DNA from: Macrostomum hystrix
Taxonomy: Eukaryota > Platyhelminthes > Macrostomidae
Length of the DNA stretch: 64,000 nucleotides
Reading direction: 5' to 3'
Assembly (NCBI GenBank): GCA_950097015.1
Contig: CATNEN010000002.1
Span: 4,805,001 to 4,869,000, forward strand
Below the pieces are notes generated by a model. It saw only the letters and a list, made by a program, of their open reading frames with translations. It was not told the origin of the DNA and did no database searches. Position 1 is the first letter of the stretch. The number at the start of each line of letters is the position of its first letter. Below are positions 11,856 through 24,600 of the stretch, one piece after another. The position numbers and the translations under genes are program-made.

Positions 11856-12656
11856 CTCCGCTGGGATCGGAGGCGATTTGAATCTTTCAATTTTGTCAAA
11901 GATCATGCACTGATCGCAGCAGGTGTTTTATCTGCTACAGTCTGTAATATGGGCAACAAAAAGTAAAGCACTGCTAACTGCTTAGCATAAGTAGGGCTTG
12001 AGATTTGAATGTGTGGATCACTGCTGGGCAAATGTTTGCATTGTGTGTGGCTGTGTTTGATGAAAGATGGCAAAGAAATTAGTCAAGTCGATTATTTCAG
12101 TATTATTAATTTCCCGTGTGTATAAAATAATACTTTTTACAAAAATAATCACTAAGCCTAGCTGACTCTAGAACTACATGTTAGACTACATCGTTAATTA
12201 GGTGATTGTGTTTTGCTATTTCATGCAACTTTTACTGAGAATTAATGTTCTACAGCCTTATATTTACTGCGCTCAGTGATGAGTCCTAGAGACTCCCACT
12301 TCGTTACGGTGTCAGCGAATATGTCAAAGGGCTGCTTCCTTTGACTGGCTGAATCTTCGCACGCAGCTTGTCGACGACCATCGAAATGAGGAAAGTTCTG
12401 AAATATTTTTTTCTCAGCCCAGATGGTGTGCTACAAGTGGCAGAGATGGTTGTGATGGTGGATGATGTGATAGGCACATTCTACTCGTAAATTTGATAAG
12501 TTAACATTTTAGTCATCAGCTTATTTTACTTATTTCTTAATCACCTTTGCTACAGTGCCTCTCTGTCTCTCTTTCTTAGTAACTCACATTCTTGCCTATC
12601 ACCTCGCTCCATCACCCACTCCATTTGTAGGTGCATCACATGCCAAAAATGGTGCT

Positions 12657-12673
12657 CGCCTCCAGGTGGGCTC

Positions 12674-12710
<37 letters not shown>

Positions 12711-12730
12711 GCCGATTGCGCCACGGAGGC
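12657..12730 (-). tRNA. tRNA-Asn (GTT), copy 2
   Basis: Consensus sequence for the cluster, with intact A and B boxes and a T run after the 3' end. The roughly 115 bp of 5' flank (12731-12845) is closely repeated upstream of the copy at 14067-14140, showing duplication of a larger segment. Confidence 0.96.
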
Positions 12731-13119
12731 CTCGGAGTGATTAAAGGTGCGTTGGCCACTTTTAGACTCCCAAAATCAAATATGCCATATTTACAATGCA
12801 ACCAGTGCGTCCAAGTTCAAGATTTTCTGCCCCGCTTGGCTGTTTAATCTGCCGCGATTCGTAGAACATTTTCTACGAAAATGGTGTCACTGTGCAAGAA
12901 ACTTTCAAGACGCCTGACATTTGTCAAGTTCAAATTTTAAGAAGTCACTCGCTGAAGAGGGATCAACCACTCTAGTACTCGTAGCAACCCCACCAGGTGG
13001 ACGATTAGATTTTGGCAATCTGCGTTCAGGAGGAGTTTGAGAAGTATTTCAGTGTGGGCTCATGAACTGCCTATTGTTTTTTGAATTTTTAAGCTTCGTT
13101 TTTCTTCTTCCATGTCATT
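12731..13119. other. Flank shared between tRNA-Asn copies 2 and 4
   Basis: The first 115 bp (through CAACCAGTGCGTCCAAGTTC) recurs at 14141-14255 with few differences. The rest shows no gene. Confidence 0.6.
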
Positions 13120-13520
13120 AGTCAACACGCGACCGGCCAGAGCCAGTGCAGCAGCACCAAGCCCCTCAACCTCAGTCTAGTTGAGGTGGGTTTGGTGCAC
13201 CCAGCCGGCTTAGAGCCTCCCGAGGCCCCTCTATCCTGCGCTCTTTTGTTTGGTATAAATATACGCGCAATGCGGCAAAAGGTTTCGCTGCCATTTCATC
13301 TCGTAAACAAAAAGGCCTTCCGCCTAACGTCCGCAGCCCGTGTGCTGGGGGATCGACCCGGCCTATGGCGCCAACTGACTGTCGATTGTTGCCTTCAATT
13401 TCGGCGCCTGTCTAGTGCACCTGCTGTTTAGGGCCCCAGCTCCCGCTGCCTCGGCGCGAGCTCCTTCGGTCTTCGGCGCATTACTGGTGCACACAGCAGC
13501 AGATCAAACAACCGAGCGGA
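13120..13520 (+). other. G+C-rich patch with a TATA-like motif, origin unknown
   Basis: A G+C-rich island inside A+T-rich surroundings with TATAAATA at 13254-13261 and a short inverted repeat (AACCTCAGTCTAGTTGAGGT). The 81-aa open frame across it is not convincing. It may be the remains of a mobile element or an isolated promoter. Confidence 0.25.
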
Positions 13521-13633
13521 TATGTCCTTTATTCTCCTGACAGAATGCACTCAGCCTAGCTTTGTGTGCTCAACGTCTCCAAAGAATCTGAAAATATCTG
13601 AAAATAAGCGATACGACTTCAATCCCAGCGGAG

Positions 13634-13656
13634 GCCTCCGTGGCGCAATCGGCTAA

Positions 13657-13690
<34 letters not shown>

Positions 13691-13707
13691 GAGCCCACCT
13701 GGAGGCG
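13634..13707 (+). tRNA. tRNA-Asn (GTT), copy 3
   Basis: Intact cloverleaf on the plus strand with one change in the D arm (GGCTAACGCG for GGCTAGCGCG). CCATTTTTTG follows as a terminator. Confidence 0.95.
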
Positions 13708-14066
13708 ATCACCATTTTTTGCTATCCCAAATCTTGCTTAACAATGATTTGTTGCTGATGCTCATGGCGATGTCACGCACTTCACGCCAAAAGCTTGCAA
13801 GCTTGCATACTCAAGGATGCGATGCGAGAAAAGGAGTATGGGAGAAAAGTCTCTTGTTCAAATCTGCTCGCAAAACAAACAGATAAGACAAAAGAGGTTT
13901 TACAATGATGAGACAGTGGCTATAAGACTATCGATTGTCCCCTCTCTATTACCCTCTCCACAACAATTTCCATCACCCTCTCCATCTCCATAGATAAGAA
14001 ATAAGTTTTTGTTGACATGCGGAAGGCCAACCAAGCGATATTGAGCAGTTTCTAAAAAATGGTGCT

Positions 14067-14083
14067 CGCCTCCAGGTGGGCTC

Positions 14084-14120
<37 letters not shown>

Positions 14121-14140
14121 GCCGATTGCGCCACGGAGGC
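14067..14140 (-). tRNA. tRNA-Asn (GTT), copy 4
   Basis: Identical in the mature region to the copy at 12657-12730, with shared 5' flank and a T run after the 3' end. Confidence 0.96.
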
Positions 14141-14828
14141 CTCGGGGTGATCGGAGGTTTGTTGGCCACTTTCAGACTTCCAAAATCAAATATTCTATAT
14201 TTACAATGCAACCAGTGCGTCCAAGTTCAAGATTCTCTGCCCTGCTTCGCAGTTTAAGACACCTGTGAGATTTCAAGACACGTCATATCAACGTACTGAT
14301 ATGTTAGCGTCAGCGTCAAGTTTAACTTTTAAGAAGTCACTCGTTGATATGTCAGTTGTCTTGAAATCCTACAGTCTGACTGTGACTATGACAAGGACTC
14401 ATCAATGAGCACAAAAATATAAAACTGTAGAACTTTTATTCTCACCATTTTTAATGAAATTTGAAAACAAACACTAAACTATACATTCTTAATTCCAGAA
14501 TCATTCAGTTCAAAGACGATCTATCAAAATATGTTAATTTTGTGCTTTTGTACAAAATCATTGACTACACAGTAAAGCAATCATGATTAAATTATTGACT
14601 TGACTATTTTAGTCGCCATATTTCATCAAACTCAGCCGCCCACACAATCCAAAGCTTGCCTAGCTGTGATCACACATTTCTCAAGCGTTTCTCATGCTTA
14701 CCATTTAGTATAGTGCTCATTGTTTCCCAATGCAAGGTACAGACTGTAGCAGATAAAACACCTGCTGTGATCAGTGCATGTTCTTTGACAAATATGAAAA
14801 TTTCCGATCGTCTCCGATCCCAGCGGAG

Positions 14829-14848
14829 GCCTCCGTGGCGCAATCGGC

Positions 14849-14885
<37 letters not shown>

Positions 14886-14902
14886 GAGCCCACCTGGAGG
14901 CG
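14829..14902 (+). tRNA. tRNA-Asn (GTT), copy 5
   Basis: Consensus sequence on the plus strand, followed by CACCATTTTTTG. The 100 bp before it (TGCTGTGATCAGTGCATG and on) is an inverted copy of the flank at 11856-11960. Confidence 0.96.
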
Positions 14903-14974
14903 AGCACCATTTTTTGCTATGTGACGTTGTTGCTGCCAAGGTCCGCATCAGAGCTTGCTATCTGGTGGTTTTTC

Positions 14975-15850
14975 TGTGACCCAGGCCCGTAATGCCACCC
15001 GCTGCCAGCGGTTCTTCTTGCTGTATAACGCCGAGACCTGGACCATGACGGACGCCTAGGAGAGGCAGCTGGACGCTGTGATGCTGCGTGCGGCATTCGG
15101 GGTGCGCAACGGCCCGGGCAGCGAGACCATAATGGTAATAATAATAATAATAATAAAAATAATAATAATAACTGCAGGAGGGCTGCGGGCAATAGCACAC
15201 CATTTAGTGACACTAGACCCGCAGCCAGTGAGGAGGCAATTCTGCTCATTTCGCTGACTCTTGAGCACACACACACACACACACACACAGATGCTGTACG
15301 CTGGCACACGCTGACACAGGTGTATACATCTGCCCTGACTTTCTTATTATCAGGCAGTGTACATTTCACTGTGCCTTGAAGGTTGGCCCTCAAGGGCCAC
15401 TAAAATTGCACGACAAGCCACCAAGCCTTCTCTCCGCGGCTGCGCCCTAATAAATGTGGCCTCGCCGTGGAATCGAACTTAGGGACCTCGGTGCGAGAGG
15501 CAAACGCGTTAACCGCTCTGCCACCGACCCCCAGGCAGCGAGACCAATGCCGCGCTCTACGCAATGGCCTGACGTGGCCTTTTGACCTGCTGCGCAAGCG
15601 GCGACTTTGACTGGGTGGCCACGTCATCCGGTCGGAGGCTAAGCCGCTACGCGACGTGCTGCTGCTCAAGCTGCAGGGACCGCGCAGGCGAGGCCAAGGG
15701 CGAACGGCGAGATTTCCTGACCGCTGGCGCCCCGGACTAAGCTAGCGGGTGTGACTTTTTGAGGCCGTTGGCCCAGAGTCGCTCTCAACGATTCCTACCC
15801 CCTTTCTGGCCACTGCGTAGTTGGCGGGAGCAGCTCTTTGTTGTTGTTAC
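14975..15850 (+). pseudogene. LINE 3' fragment, interrupted by a SINE
   Basis: Translation gives FLLYNAETWTMTDA, a stop, then ERQLDAVMLRAAFGVRN, the region after the reverse transcriptase core in non-LTR elements. After the SINE the frame resumes with decayed sequence ending near DRWRPGL. The same motifs occur in the LINE at 47.6-49.8 kb (LLYNAETWTLTEA; QAPLRRGQAQTRR), and both end in TTGTTGTTGTT. Stops and frame shifts make it dead. Confidence 0.75.
15130..15533 (-). mobile_element. SINE-A copy 2, full length, nested in a LINE fragment
   Basis: Read on the minus strand it has a tRNA-like head (box A TGGCAGAGCGGTTAACGCG, box B GTTCGATTCC), a unique body with an AC/GT microsatellite, and an (ATT)n tail. 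It is flanked by a perfect 13-bp target duplication GGCAGCGAGACCA (15117-15129 and 15534-15546). This is the best reference copy in the window. Confidence 0.93.
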
Positions 15851-16029
15851 AAATATAGCTCATTCACGTAGTATAAATGTATGCACAATGCTGAGAGCTT
15901 CGGAATTTTCATCAGGAGTTCGCAAGATCGAATCTCGGACTAGGTAAAAATCTAACCTTGAGCAATTCACTTCATTCTAAATTACCAAAGTTCACCTAAG
16001 CTGTTGAATAGGTATCAGCATTAGAGGGC

Positions 16030-16225
16030 ATTGTAGCCAATTTGTTTGAGCATGGGACTCACGACTCAAAGGTCAGGGGTTGAATTCCCCACTCCTTTGG
16101 AACGATACGTGTCCTTTAGCAAGAAAACTATTACTAGAATTAAATTGGCAATACGAGCTACATGGTGGGTCTGGCGCCCCCCAGTCCATGGACTGAACAG
16201 CCGTACGCAGCCTTTTGGTGTAGCT
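16030..16225 (+). mobile_element. SINE-B copy (tRNA-derived), degraded
   Basis: GGGACTCACGACTCAAAGGTC and GGGGTTGAATTCCCC resemble the anticodon-side and box B part of a tRNA. Then come TTTAGCAAGA and CCCCCCAGTCCATGGACTGA, which match the better copy on the minus strand at 39401-39686. Confidence 0.7.
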
Positions 16226-16296
16226 TAAGGAGGCCAGTTCGCGCGACTCCGACAACGGCGAATCTAGTCAGGCCGAAAAAATATGAAAAAAAGATT

Positions 16297-16313
16297 CGCC
16301 CCCGGGTGGGCTC

Positions 16314-16350
<37 letters not shown>

Positions 16351-16370
16351 GCCGATTGCGCCACGGAGGC
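16297..16370 (-). tRNA. tRNA-Asn (GTT), copy 6
   Basis: Same D, anticodon and T arms as the others, but the 3' acceptor strand is CGGGGGC rather than TGGAGGC. This gives G-C at the last pair and a G-U in the middle, so the stem still pairs. A run of seven T follows. Confidence 0.93.
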
Positions 16371-16639
16371 CGCCAGTGAGGTGGGAGACGAATCGGCAAT
16401 TTTAAGATTTCTCAAAGATCTGTTGGTGTCAGGAATTCCTTAGTCAGGCTTGTGGTTGGCAATTTCATTGGCTCGCGCATTTACACTTGGCAAATTTGAC
16501 GTGCTGACATTTCATTATCAGTTGTTTGCACTTTTTGCTCAGGAATTTTTAAGTCTTTTTTTATTTCTAAGCCCTGATTATTTCTGCCTGTCTCGCCTAC
16601 CACTCGGTCTCTTAACCAGCCACCTGACCCTCTTTATCT

Positions 16640-17625
16640 ACTCCTCCACTACCCACTCACCCTCTCTAACTCACACTCTCACCCACCCTCTCACCCACCC
16701 TCTCTCACTAACACTCTCTCACCCACCCTCTCTCACTCACACTCTCTCACCCACCCTCTCTCACTAACACTCTCTCACCCACCCTCTCTCACTCACACTC
16801 TCTCACCCACCCTCTCTCACTAACACTCTCTCACTAACACTCTCTCACCCACCCTCTCACCCACCCTCTCTCACCCACCCTCTCTCACTAACACTCTCTC
16901 ACCCACCCTCTCTCACCCACCCTCTCTCACTAACACTCTCTCACTAACACTCTCTCACCCACCCTCTCTCACCCACCCTCTCTCACCCACCCTCTCTCAC
17001 CCACCCTCTCTCACCCACCCTCTCTCACCCACCCTTTCTCACTAACACTCTCTCACTAACACTCTCTCACTAACACTCTCTCACCCACCCTCTCACCCAC
17101 CCTCTCTCACCCACCCTCTCTCACTAACACTCTCTCACCCACCCTCTCTCACCCACCCTCTCTCACTAACACTCTCTCACTAACACTCTCTCACCCACCC
17201 TCTCTCACCCACCCTCTCTCACCCACCCTCTCTCACCCACCCTCTCTCACCCACCCTCTCTCACCCACCCTCTCTCACTAACACTCTCTCACTAACACTC
17301 TCTCACCCACCCTCTCTCACCCACCCTCTCTCACCCACCCTCTCTCACCCACCCTCTCTCACTAACACTCTCTCACTAACACTCTCTCACCCACCCTCTC
17401 TCACCCACCCTCTCTCACCCACCCTCTCTCACCCACCCTCTCTCACTAACACTCTCTCACCCACCCTCTCTCACCCACCCTCTCTCACCCACCCTCTCTC
17501 ACTAACACTCTCTCACCCACCCTCTCTCACTAACACTCTCTCACTAACACTCTCTCACCCACCCTCTCTCACTAACACTCTCTCACTAACACCCTCTCAC
17601 CCACCCTCTCTCACCTACCCTCTCT
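16640..17625. repeat. 14-bp minisatellite, about 70 copies in two variants
   Basis: Units CTCTCTCACCCACC and CTCTCTCACTAACA alternate irregularly over 1 kb. The sequence is all pyrimidine plus A on the plus strand. Open frames here arise from the repeat. Confidence 0.97.
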
Positions 17626-18240
17626 GACAGAAGGACGAAAGAGAAAAAATGTGAATCTTAATGATTTTCACCACTCCACATTTGAAATTGTGCAAAAAAA
17701 TGTATTTAAATTTATTGCACGTAAGTTTCTTGCTACAGAAAAGAAAGTGAGAAAGTTTATTAATAACAAAAAACTAAACAAACTTATTGACAGTCCTGAA
17801 ATCTTTCATTACGAGCTGTTTTCGCGCTTAAAAACGTTATAATAAGCATACTTATAGCTGTGAAATCTGGAATGGAATAAACTAGTTGATAAACGTGAAT
17901 CAGATGAGCTATTGTGTGCGATAAAAGTGCAATTGACAAGGTTTCAATTGCTAAATACAATTTAACAATTTGAAGTCTGGCTCATGTTTCGTAATCAAGT
18001 TAGGAACCGAAAACAATTAAGTATAAAAACAATGTTAATGAAGCTTTGCGCTAAAATTAATTGGCAAAAATTATTTCTTTTTAGTGATTTTGATTTGCAC
18101 ATTTAAAAGGCTGAAATATTACACTTTTATAAAAAAATTTTATGACGAGCTGTTTGCGAAATCTCCCCTATTTCATCGAACCCGCTCGTGTATCTTAATT
18201 CACGAAGCACTTATATTCAAGTAAATTCCAAAACGATATA
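17626..18240. other. A+T-rich spacer, no gene supported
   Basis: It contains a 63-codon lysine-rich open frame (17651-17842) without recognisable features. I do not call it a gene. Confidence 0.35.
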
Positions 18241-18244
18241 TATA

Positions 18245-18560
18245 TATCTAAGGGAATCCCAAAACTATTAATATTGTAGGGAATCCCGTAACTATTTATA
18301 TCAAGGAAATCCCGAAACTATTTATATCAAGGGAATCCCGAAACTATTTATATCAAGGTAATCCCGAAACTATTTATATCAAGGAAATCCCGAAACTATT
18401 TATATCAAGGAAATCCCGAAACTATTTATATCAAGGGAATCCCGAAACTATTTATATCAAGGAAATCCCGAAACTATTTATATCAAGGAAATCCCGAAAC
18501 TATTTATACCCTAGTGAATCCCGAAACCATTTATATCGAGGGAATCGCGAACTAACTGGA
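18245..18560. repeat. 26-bp minisatellite, about 11 copies
   Basis: The unit is AATCCCGAAACTATTTATAT followed by CAAGGA or CAAGGG. It decays toward the right edge and lies just beyond the 3' end of the PLD3-like gene. Confidence 0.92.
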
Positions 18561-18675
18561 TCAAAGAGAATCCCAAACATTTTTATAAAAAATGTAACTG
18601 GCACCTTTTCTTAGCCGCGGCAAACCAAGTTTAAAATAAACTTACTGAGGATCTCATCCCAACTGTCAGTTGTGC

Positions 18676-21600
18676 TCAGCCACTCTGCGGCAGATTCCAA
18701 TGAGCATATTTCGAGTTCCAATCTCGATCAAAAACATCCTGAACCTGTTCAACTATGGATTCCTGTCTGTGGCCACGGCTGCCGTAGGAAGTCGTTGAAA
18801 TCTGCCTGATGCTGGCCGCTATGCCTGCCGTGTAGCGAAAGTACGAGCCCTCCCAGTTGGACGTACCTTTGGAAGATTTTGGATGCAGCGAATCGGTCAA
18901 TACGAATGTTAACTGGAATAACAGACAGACGTCACTCACATATGACAGCGGTGTCCTCAGTAACCATGTACTTGTTGTGATTGACTCTGGCAAAGGGAAT
19001 TGCCCGCTGCTCGTCAGTGAAATATGGGACTATGAAGTACTTCTGGAAAATAGTTTTATTAATAAAGCGGACATCAACTTAACTTTACTTTTAGCATCAA
19101 GAGTTAACACTAACAAAATGAATACGGGTTTGCCTGAAAAATCTATTACACAATCACAAATATAGTACAGAATCCCAAATCTATCTACTACATAATCCCA
19201 AATATAGTACAGAATCCCAAATCTAGTAAATAATTCCAAATATAGTACAGAATCCCAAATCTAGTACAGAGTCCCAAATCTAGTACAGAATCCCTAATCT
19301 AGTACAGAATCCCAAATCTAGTACAGAATCCCTAATCTAGTACAGAATCCCTAATCTAGTACAGAATCCCAAATCTAGTACAGAATCCCAAATCTAGTAC
19401 AGAATCACTAATCTAGTACAGAATCCCTAATCTAGTACAGAATCCCAAATCTAGTACAGAATCCCACATCTAGTACAGAATCCCAAATCTAGTAAAAAAA
19501 TCCCAAATCTAGTACAGAATCCCTAATCTAGTACAGAATCCCAAATCTAGTACAGAATCACTAATCTAGTACAGAATCCCTAATCTAGTACAGAATCCCT
19601 AATCTAGTACAGAATCCCAAATCTAGTACAGAATCCTAAATCTAGAACCCAATCCCAAATATAGTACACAATCCCAAATCTAGTACAGAATCCCAAATCT
19701 AGTACAGAATCCCAAATCTAGTACAGAATCCCAAATCTAGTACAGAATCCCAAATCTAGTACAGAATCCCTAATCTAGTACAGAATCCCTAATCTAGTAC
19801 AGAATCCCAAATCTAGTAAAAAATCCCAAATCTAGTACAGAATCCCTAATCTAGTACAGAATCCCAAATCTAGTACAGAATCCTAAATCTAGAACCCAAT
19901 CCCAAATCTAGTAGAGAATCCCAAATCTAGTACAGAATCCCTAATCTAGTACAGAATCCCAAATCTAGTACAGAATCCCTAATCTAGTACAGAATCCCTA
20001 ATCTAGTACAGAATCCCAAATCTAGTACAGAATCCCAAATCTAGTACAGAATCACTAATCTAGTACAGAATCCCTAATCTAGTACAGAATCCCAAATCTA
20101 GTACAGAATCCCACATCTAGTACAGAATCCCAAATCTAGTAAAAAATCCCAAATCTAGTACAGAATCCCTAATCTAGTACAGAATCCCACATCTAGTGCA
20201 GAATCCCTAATCTAGTACAGAATCCCTAATCTAGTAGAGAATCCCAAATCTAGTACAGAATCCCTAATCTAGTACAGAATCCCTAATCTAGTACAGAATC
20301 CCTAATCTAGTACAGAATCCCTAATCTAGTACAGAATCCCAAATCTAGTACAGAATCCCAAATCTAGTAGAGAATCCCAAATCTAGTACAGAATCCCTAA
20401 TCTAGTACAGAATCCCAAATCTAGTACAGAATCCCTAATCTAGTACAGAATCCCTAATCTAGTACAGAATCCCTAATCTAGTACAGAATCCCAAATCTAG
20501 TACAGAATCACTAATCTAGTACAGAATCCCTAATCTAGTACAGAATCCCAAATCTAGTACAGAATCCCACATCTAGTACAGAATCCCAAATCTAGTAAAA
20601 AATCCCAAATCTAGTACAGAATCCCTAATCTAGTACAGAATCCCAAATCTAGTACAGAATCCCTAATCTAGTACAGAATCCCTAATCTAGTACAGAATCC
20701 CTAATCTAGTACAGAATCCCAAATCTAGTACAGAATCCCAAATCTAGTAAAAAATCCCAAATATAGTACACAATCCCAAATATAGTACACAATCCCAAAT
20801 ATAGTACACAATCCCAAATATAGTTCACAATCCCAAATATAGTACACAATCCCAAATCTAGTACAGAATCCCAAATCTAGTACAGAATCCCAAATCTAGT
20901 ACAGAATCCCAAATCTAGTACAGAATCCCTAATCTAGTACAGAATCCCTAATCTAGTACAGAATCCCAAATCTAGTAAAAAATCCCAAATCTAGTACAGA
21001 ATCCCTAATCTAGTACAGAATCCCTAATCTAGTACAGAATCCCTAATCTAGTACAGAATCCCAAATCTAGTACAGAATCACTAATCTAGTACAGAATCCC
21101 TAATCTAGTACAGAATCCCAAATCTAGTACAGAATCCCACATCTAGTACAGAATCCCAAATCTAGTAAAAAATCCCAAATCTAGTACAGAATCCCTAATC
21201 TAGTACAGAATCCCAAATCTAGTACAGAATCCCTAATCTAGTACAGAATCCCTAATCTAGTACAGAATCCCTAATCTAGTACAGAATCCCAAATCTAGTA
21301 CAGAATCCCAAATCTAGTAAAAAATCCCAAATATAGTACACAATCCCAAATATAGTACACAATCCCAAATATAGTACACAATCCCAAATATAGTACACAA
21401 TCCCAAATCTAGTACAGAATCCCAAATCTAGTACAGAATCCCAAATCTAGTACAGAATCCCAAATCTAGTAAATAATTCCAAATATAGTACAGAATCCCA
21501 AATCTAGTACAGAGTCCCAAATCTAGTACAGAATCCCTAATCTAGTACAGAATCCCAAATCTAGTACAGAATCCCTAATCTAGTACAGAATCCCTAATCT

Positions 21601-24600
21601 AGTACAGAATCCCAAATCTAGTACAGAATCCCAAATCTAGTACAGAATCACTAATCTAGTACAGAATCCCTAATCTAGTACAGAATCCCAAATCTAGTAC
21701 AGAATCCCACATCTAGTACAGAATCCCAAATCTAGTAAAAAAATCCCAAATCTAGTACAGAATCCCTAATCTAGTACAGAATCCCAAATCTAGTACAGAA
21801 TCCCTAATCTAGTACAGAATCCCTAATCTAGTACAGAATCCCTAATCTAGTACAGAATCCCAAATCTAGTACAGAATCCCAAATCTAGTAAAAAATCCCA
21901 AATATAGTACACAATCCCAAATATAGTACACAATCCCAAATATAGTACACAATCCCAAATATAGTACACAATCCCAAATCTAGTACAGAATCCCAAATCT
22001 AGTACAGAATCCCAAATCTAGTACAGAATCCCAAATCTAGTACAGAATCCCAAATCTAGTACAGAATCCCTAATCTAGTACAGAATCCCTAATCTAGTAC
22101 AGAATCCCAAATCTAGTAAAAAATCCCAAATCTAGTACAGAATCCCTAATCTAGTACAGAATCCCTAATCTAGTACAGAATCCCTAATCTAGTAGAGAAT
22201 CCCAAATCATAACCCATCAAATTACAAAACATTCATTAGCATAAATGAAAACTATCACGCACCCCTTCAATGGAGATCTTGGTGCTGTTCAGTGACGTCA
22301 GTGACCGCAGGAACAGGCCCACATAGACACTGCTGTGGTTCCAATGGGACACCAGCACGCGAACTCGGGTGCCGTTCATGGCGGCTGTGCGCAGAGCCGA
22401 GTCGATGACCCCCCAGAACTCGCGCTGGTGCGGGTTGTTCTGAATGGCGGCCTCATAGTCCATCACGGCTATGTGGACAAACTTCCGAGCCGATAGGATG
22501 GCACTGACAATGGCGTCAATGTCACGTGACCAGCCGCTGGGAGTCAGCTGTGCCGGTGACACCTGAGAGATTGACCGATTTTTTGGAGATTCCAAAATGA
22601 GCTAAGGTGATTCCATAATTTTATTGAGGCGATTCTAAAAACTAGATTCGGAAGACGATTAGACAGATACCAGAAATCCATTGGGAAGATTCCAGAAATC
22701 TATTTGGAAGACTCCAGAACCCGATTGGGAAGATTCCAGAACCCGATTGGGAAGATTCCAGAAATCTGTTGAAAATATTCCAGAAATCGATTGGGAAGAT
22801 TCCAGAAATCGATTTGGAAGATTCCAGAAATCGATTTGGAAGATTCCAGACATCGACTGGGAAGATTCCAGAAATCGATTGGGAAGATTCCAGAAATCGA
22901 TTAAGAAGATTCCAGAAATCGATTGAGAAGACTCCAGAAATCGATTGGGAAGATTCCACTTAAAATCGCTAATATTCTATTCAAGCCGGGAAGATTTCAT
23001 CTAGCTAGCAAAGCTGGAAGGAATTAGTTTAAATTTCTCTGAAATTTGAATATTCTGTGAGACTTAGCTAAAGAAGATTTTGCAGATAGCTGCTAAGTCA
23101 AAGAAGAAAACCGGCTCACTCACACCCAGGTAGATGGAGTACTTGAAGCTGCCAACACTGGCAATCCACGGATGGCTGGCGTTGAAGGCGGCAGCGAGTT
23201 CGTTAGGCCAGCTGGCTGGAATTCGATTCCGTTTGCCCACCAGCCAGTAGGTCCAGAAGACTTTGTTCAGCTCGCCTACCAGAATTGGACAGCCTTCAAA
23301 TAGAATGCCGAGCTCCTTCACCTGGACAATGGGCACCGAGTTTCAGTGAGATTAATCATTGGATTGAGATGGAGAGAAGTAGAGTTGGAGGAAGAGAAGT
23401 AGAGTTAGAGGGAAGTAGAGTTAGGTGGAAGTAGAGTTAAAGAGAGAGAAGCAGAGTTAGAGGGAGAGAAGCAGAGTTAGAGGGAGAGAAGCAGAGTCGC
23501 AGGGAGAGAATTAAAGTCGCAGGGAGAGAAGTAGAGTCGCAGGGAGAGAATTAAAGTCGCAGGGAGAGAAGTAGAGTCGGAGGGAAAGAAGTAGAGTCGG
23601 AGGGAGAGAAATAGAGTGGAGTAGAGAAGTAGAGTAAAGTAGAGAAGTAGGGTGGGGGTAGAGAAGTAGAATGGGGGTAGAGAAGTAGAATTGGGGTAGA
23701 GAAGTAGAATGGGGGTAGATAAGTAGGGTGGGGGTAGAGAAGTAGGATTGGGTAGAGAAGTAGGGTGGGGGTAGAGAAGTAGAGTAAAGTAGAGAAGTAG
23801 GGTGGGGGTAGAGAAGTAGAATTGGGGTAGAGAAGTAGAATTGGGGTAGAGAAGTAGAATGGGGGTAGATAAGTAGGGTGGGGGTAGAGAAGTAGGATTG
23901 GGTAGAGAAGTAGGGTGGGGGTAGAGAAGTAGGGTGGGGTTAGGGTAGAGAAGTCGAATGGGGATAGATAAGTAGGGTGGGGGTAGAGAAGTAGAATGGG
24001 GGTAGATAAGTAGGGTGGGGGTAGAGAAGTAGGGTGGGGTTAGGGTAGAGAAGTCGAATGGGGATAGATAAGTAGGGTGGGGGTAGAGAAGTAGAATGGG
24101 GGTAGATAAGTAGGGTGGGGGTAGAGAAGTAGGGTGGGGTAGAGAAGTAGGGTGGGGGTAGAGAAGTAGGGAGGGGTTAGTGTAGAGAAGTCGAATGGGG
24201 ATAGATAAGTAGGGTGGGGGTAGAGAAGTAGAATGGGGGTAGATAAGTAGGGTGGGGGTAGAGAAGTAGAATGGGGGTTATATAAGTAGGGTGGGGGTAG
24301 AGAAGTAGGGTGGGGGTAGAGAAGTAGGATGGGGGTTGAAAGTTTCATGTTTCACCTGGGTGAGGGATCGCCAGTCGATGTTTGAGCTGCCCAGGTAGGC
24401 ATGCCTGCCGTCTGCCAGGACCATCTTGGCATGCTGAACTCCCCCGCCGAGCAGTTCGTGGATGTTGACCCGGACCACGTGGACATTGGGCTGCTCAGCC
24501 AGCTGCTCCAGATCGCTTTCGTTGAAATTGAAGCCGCCGATATTGTTGGCGATGAGCACTGGGACCTGCTGGCTTCGATTTATCACCGCTGAGAACAACT

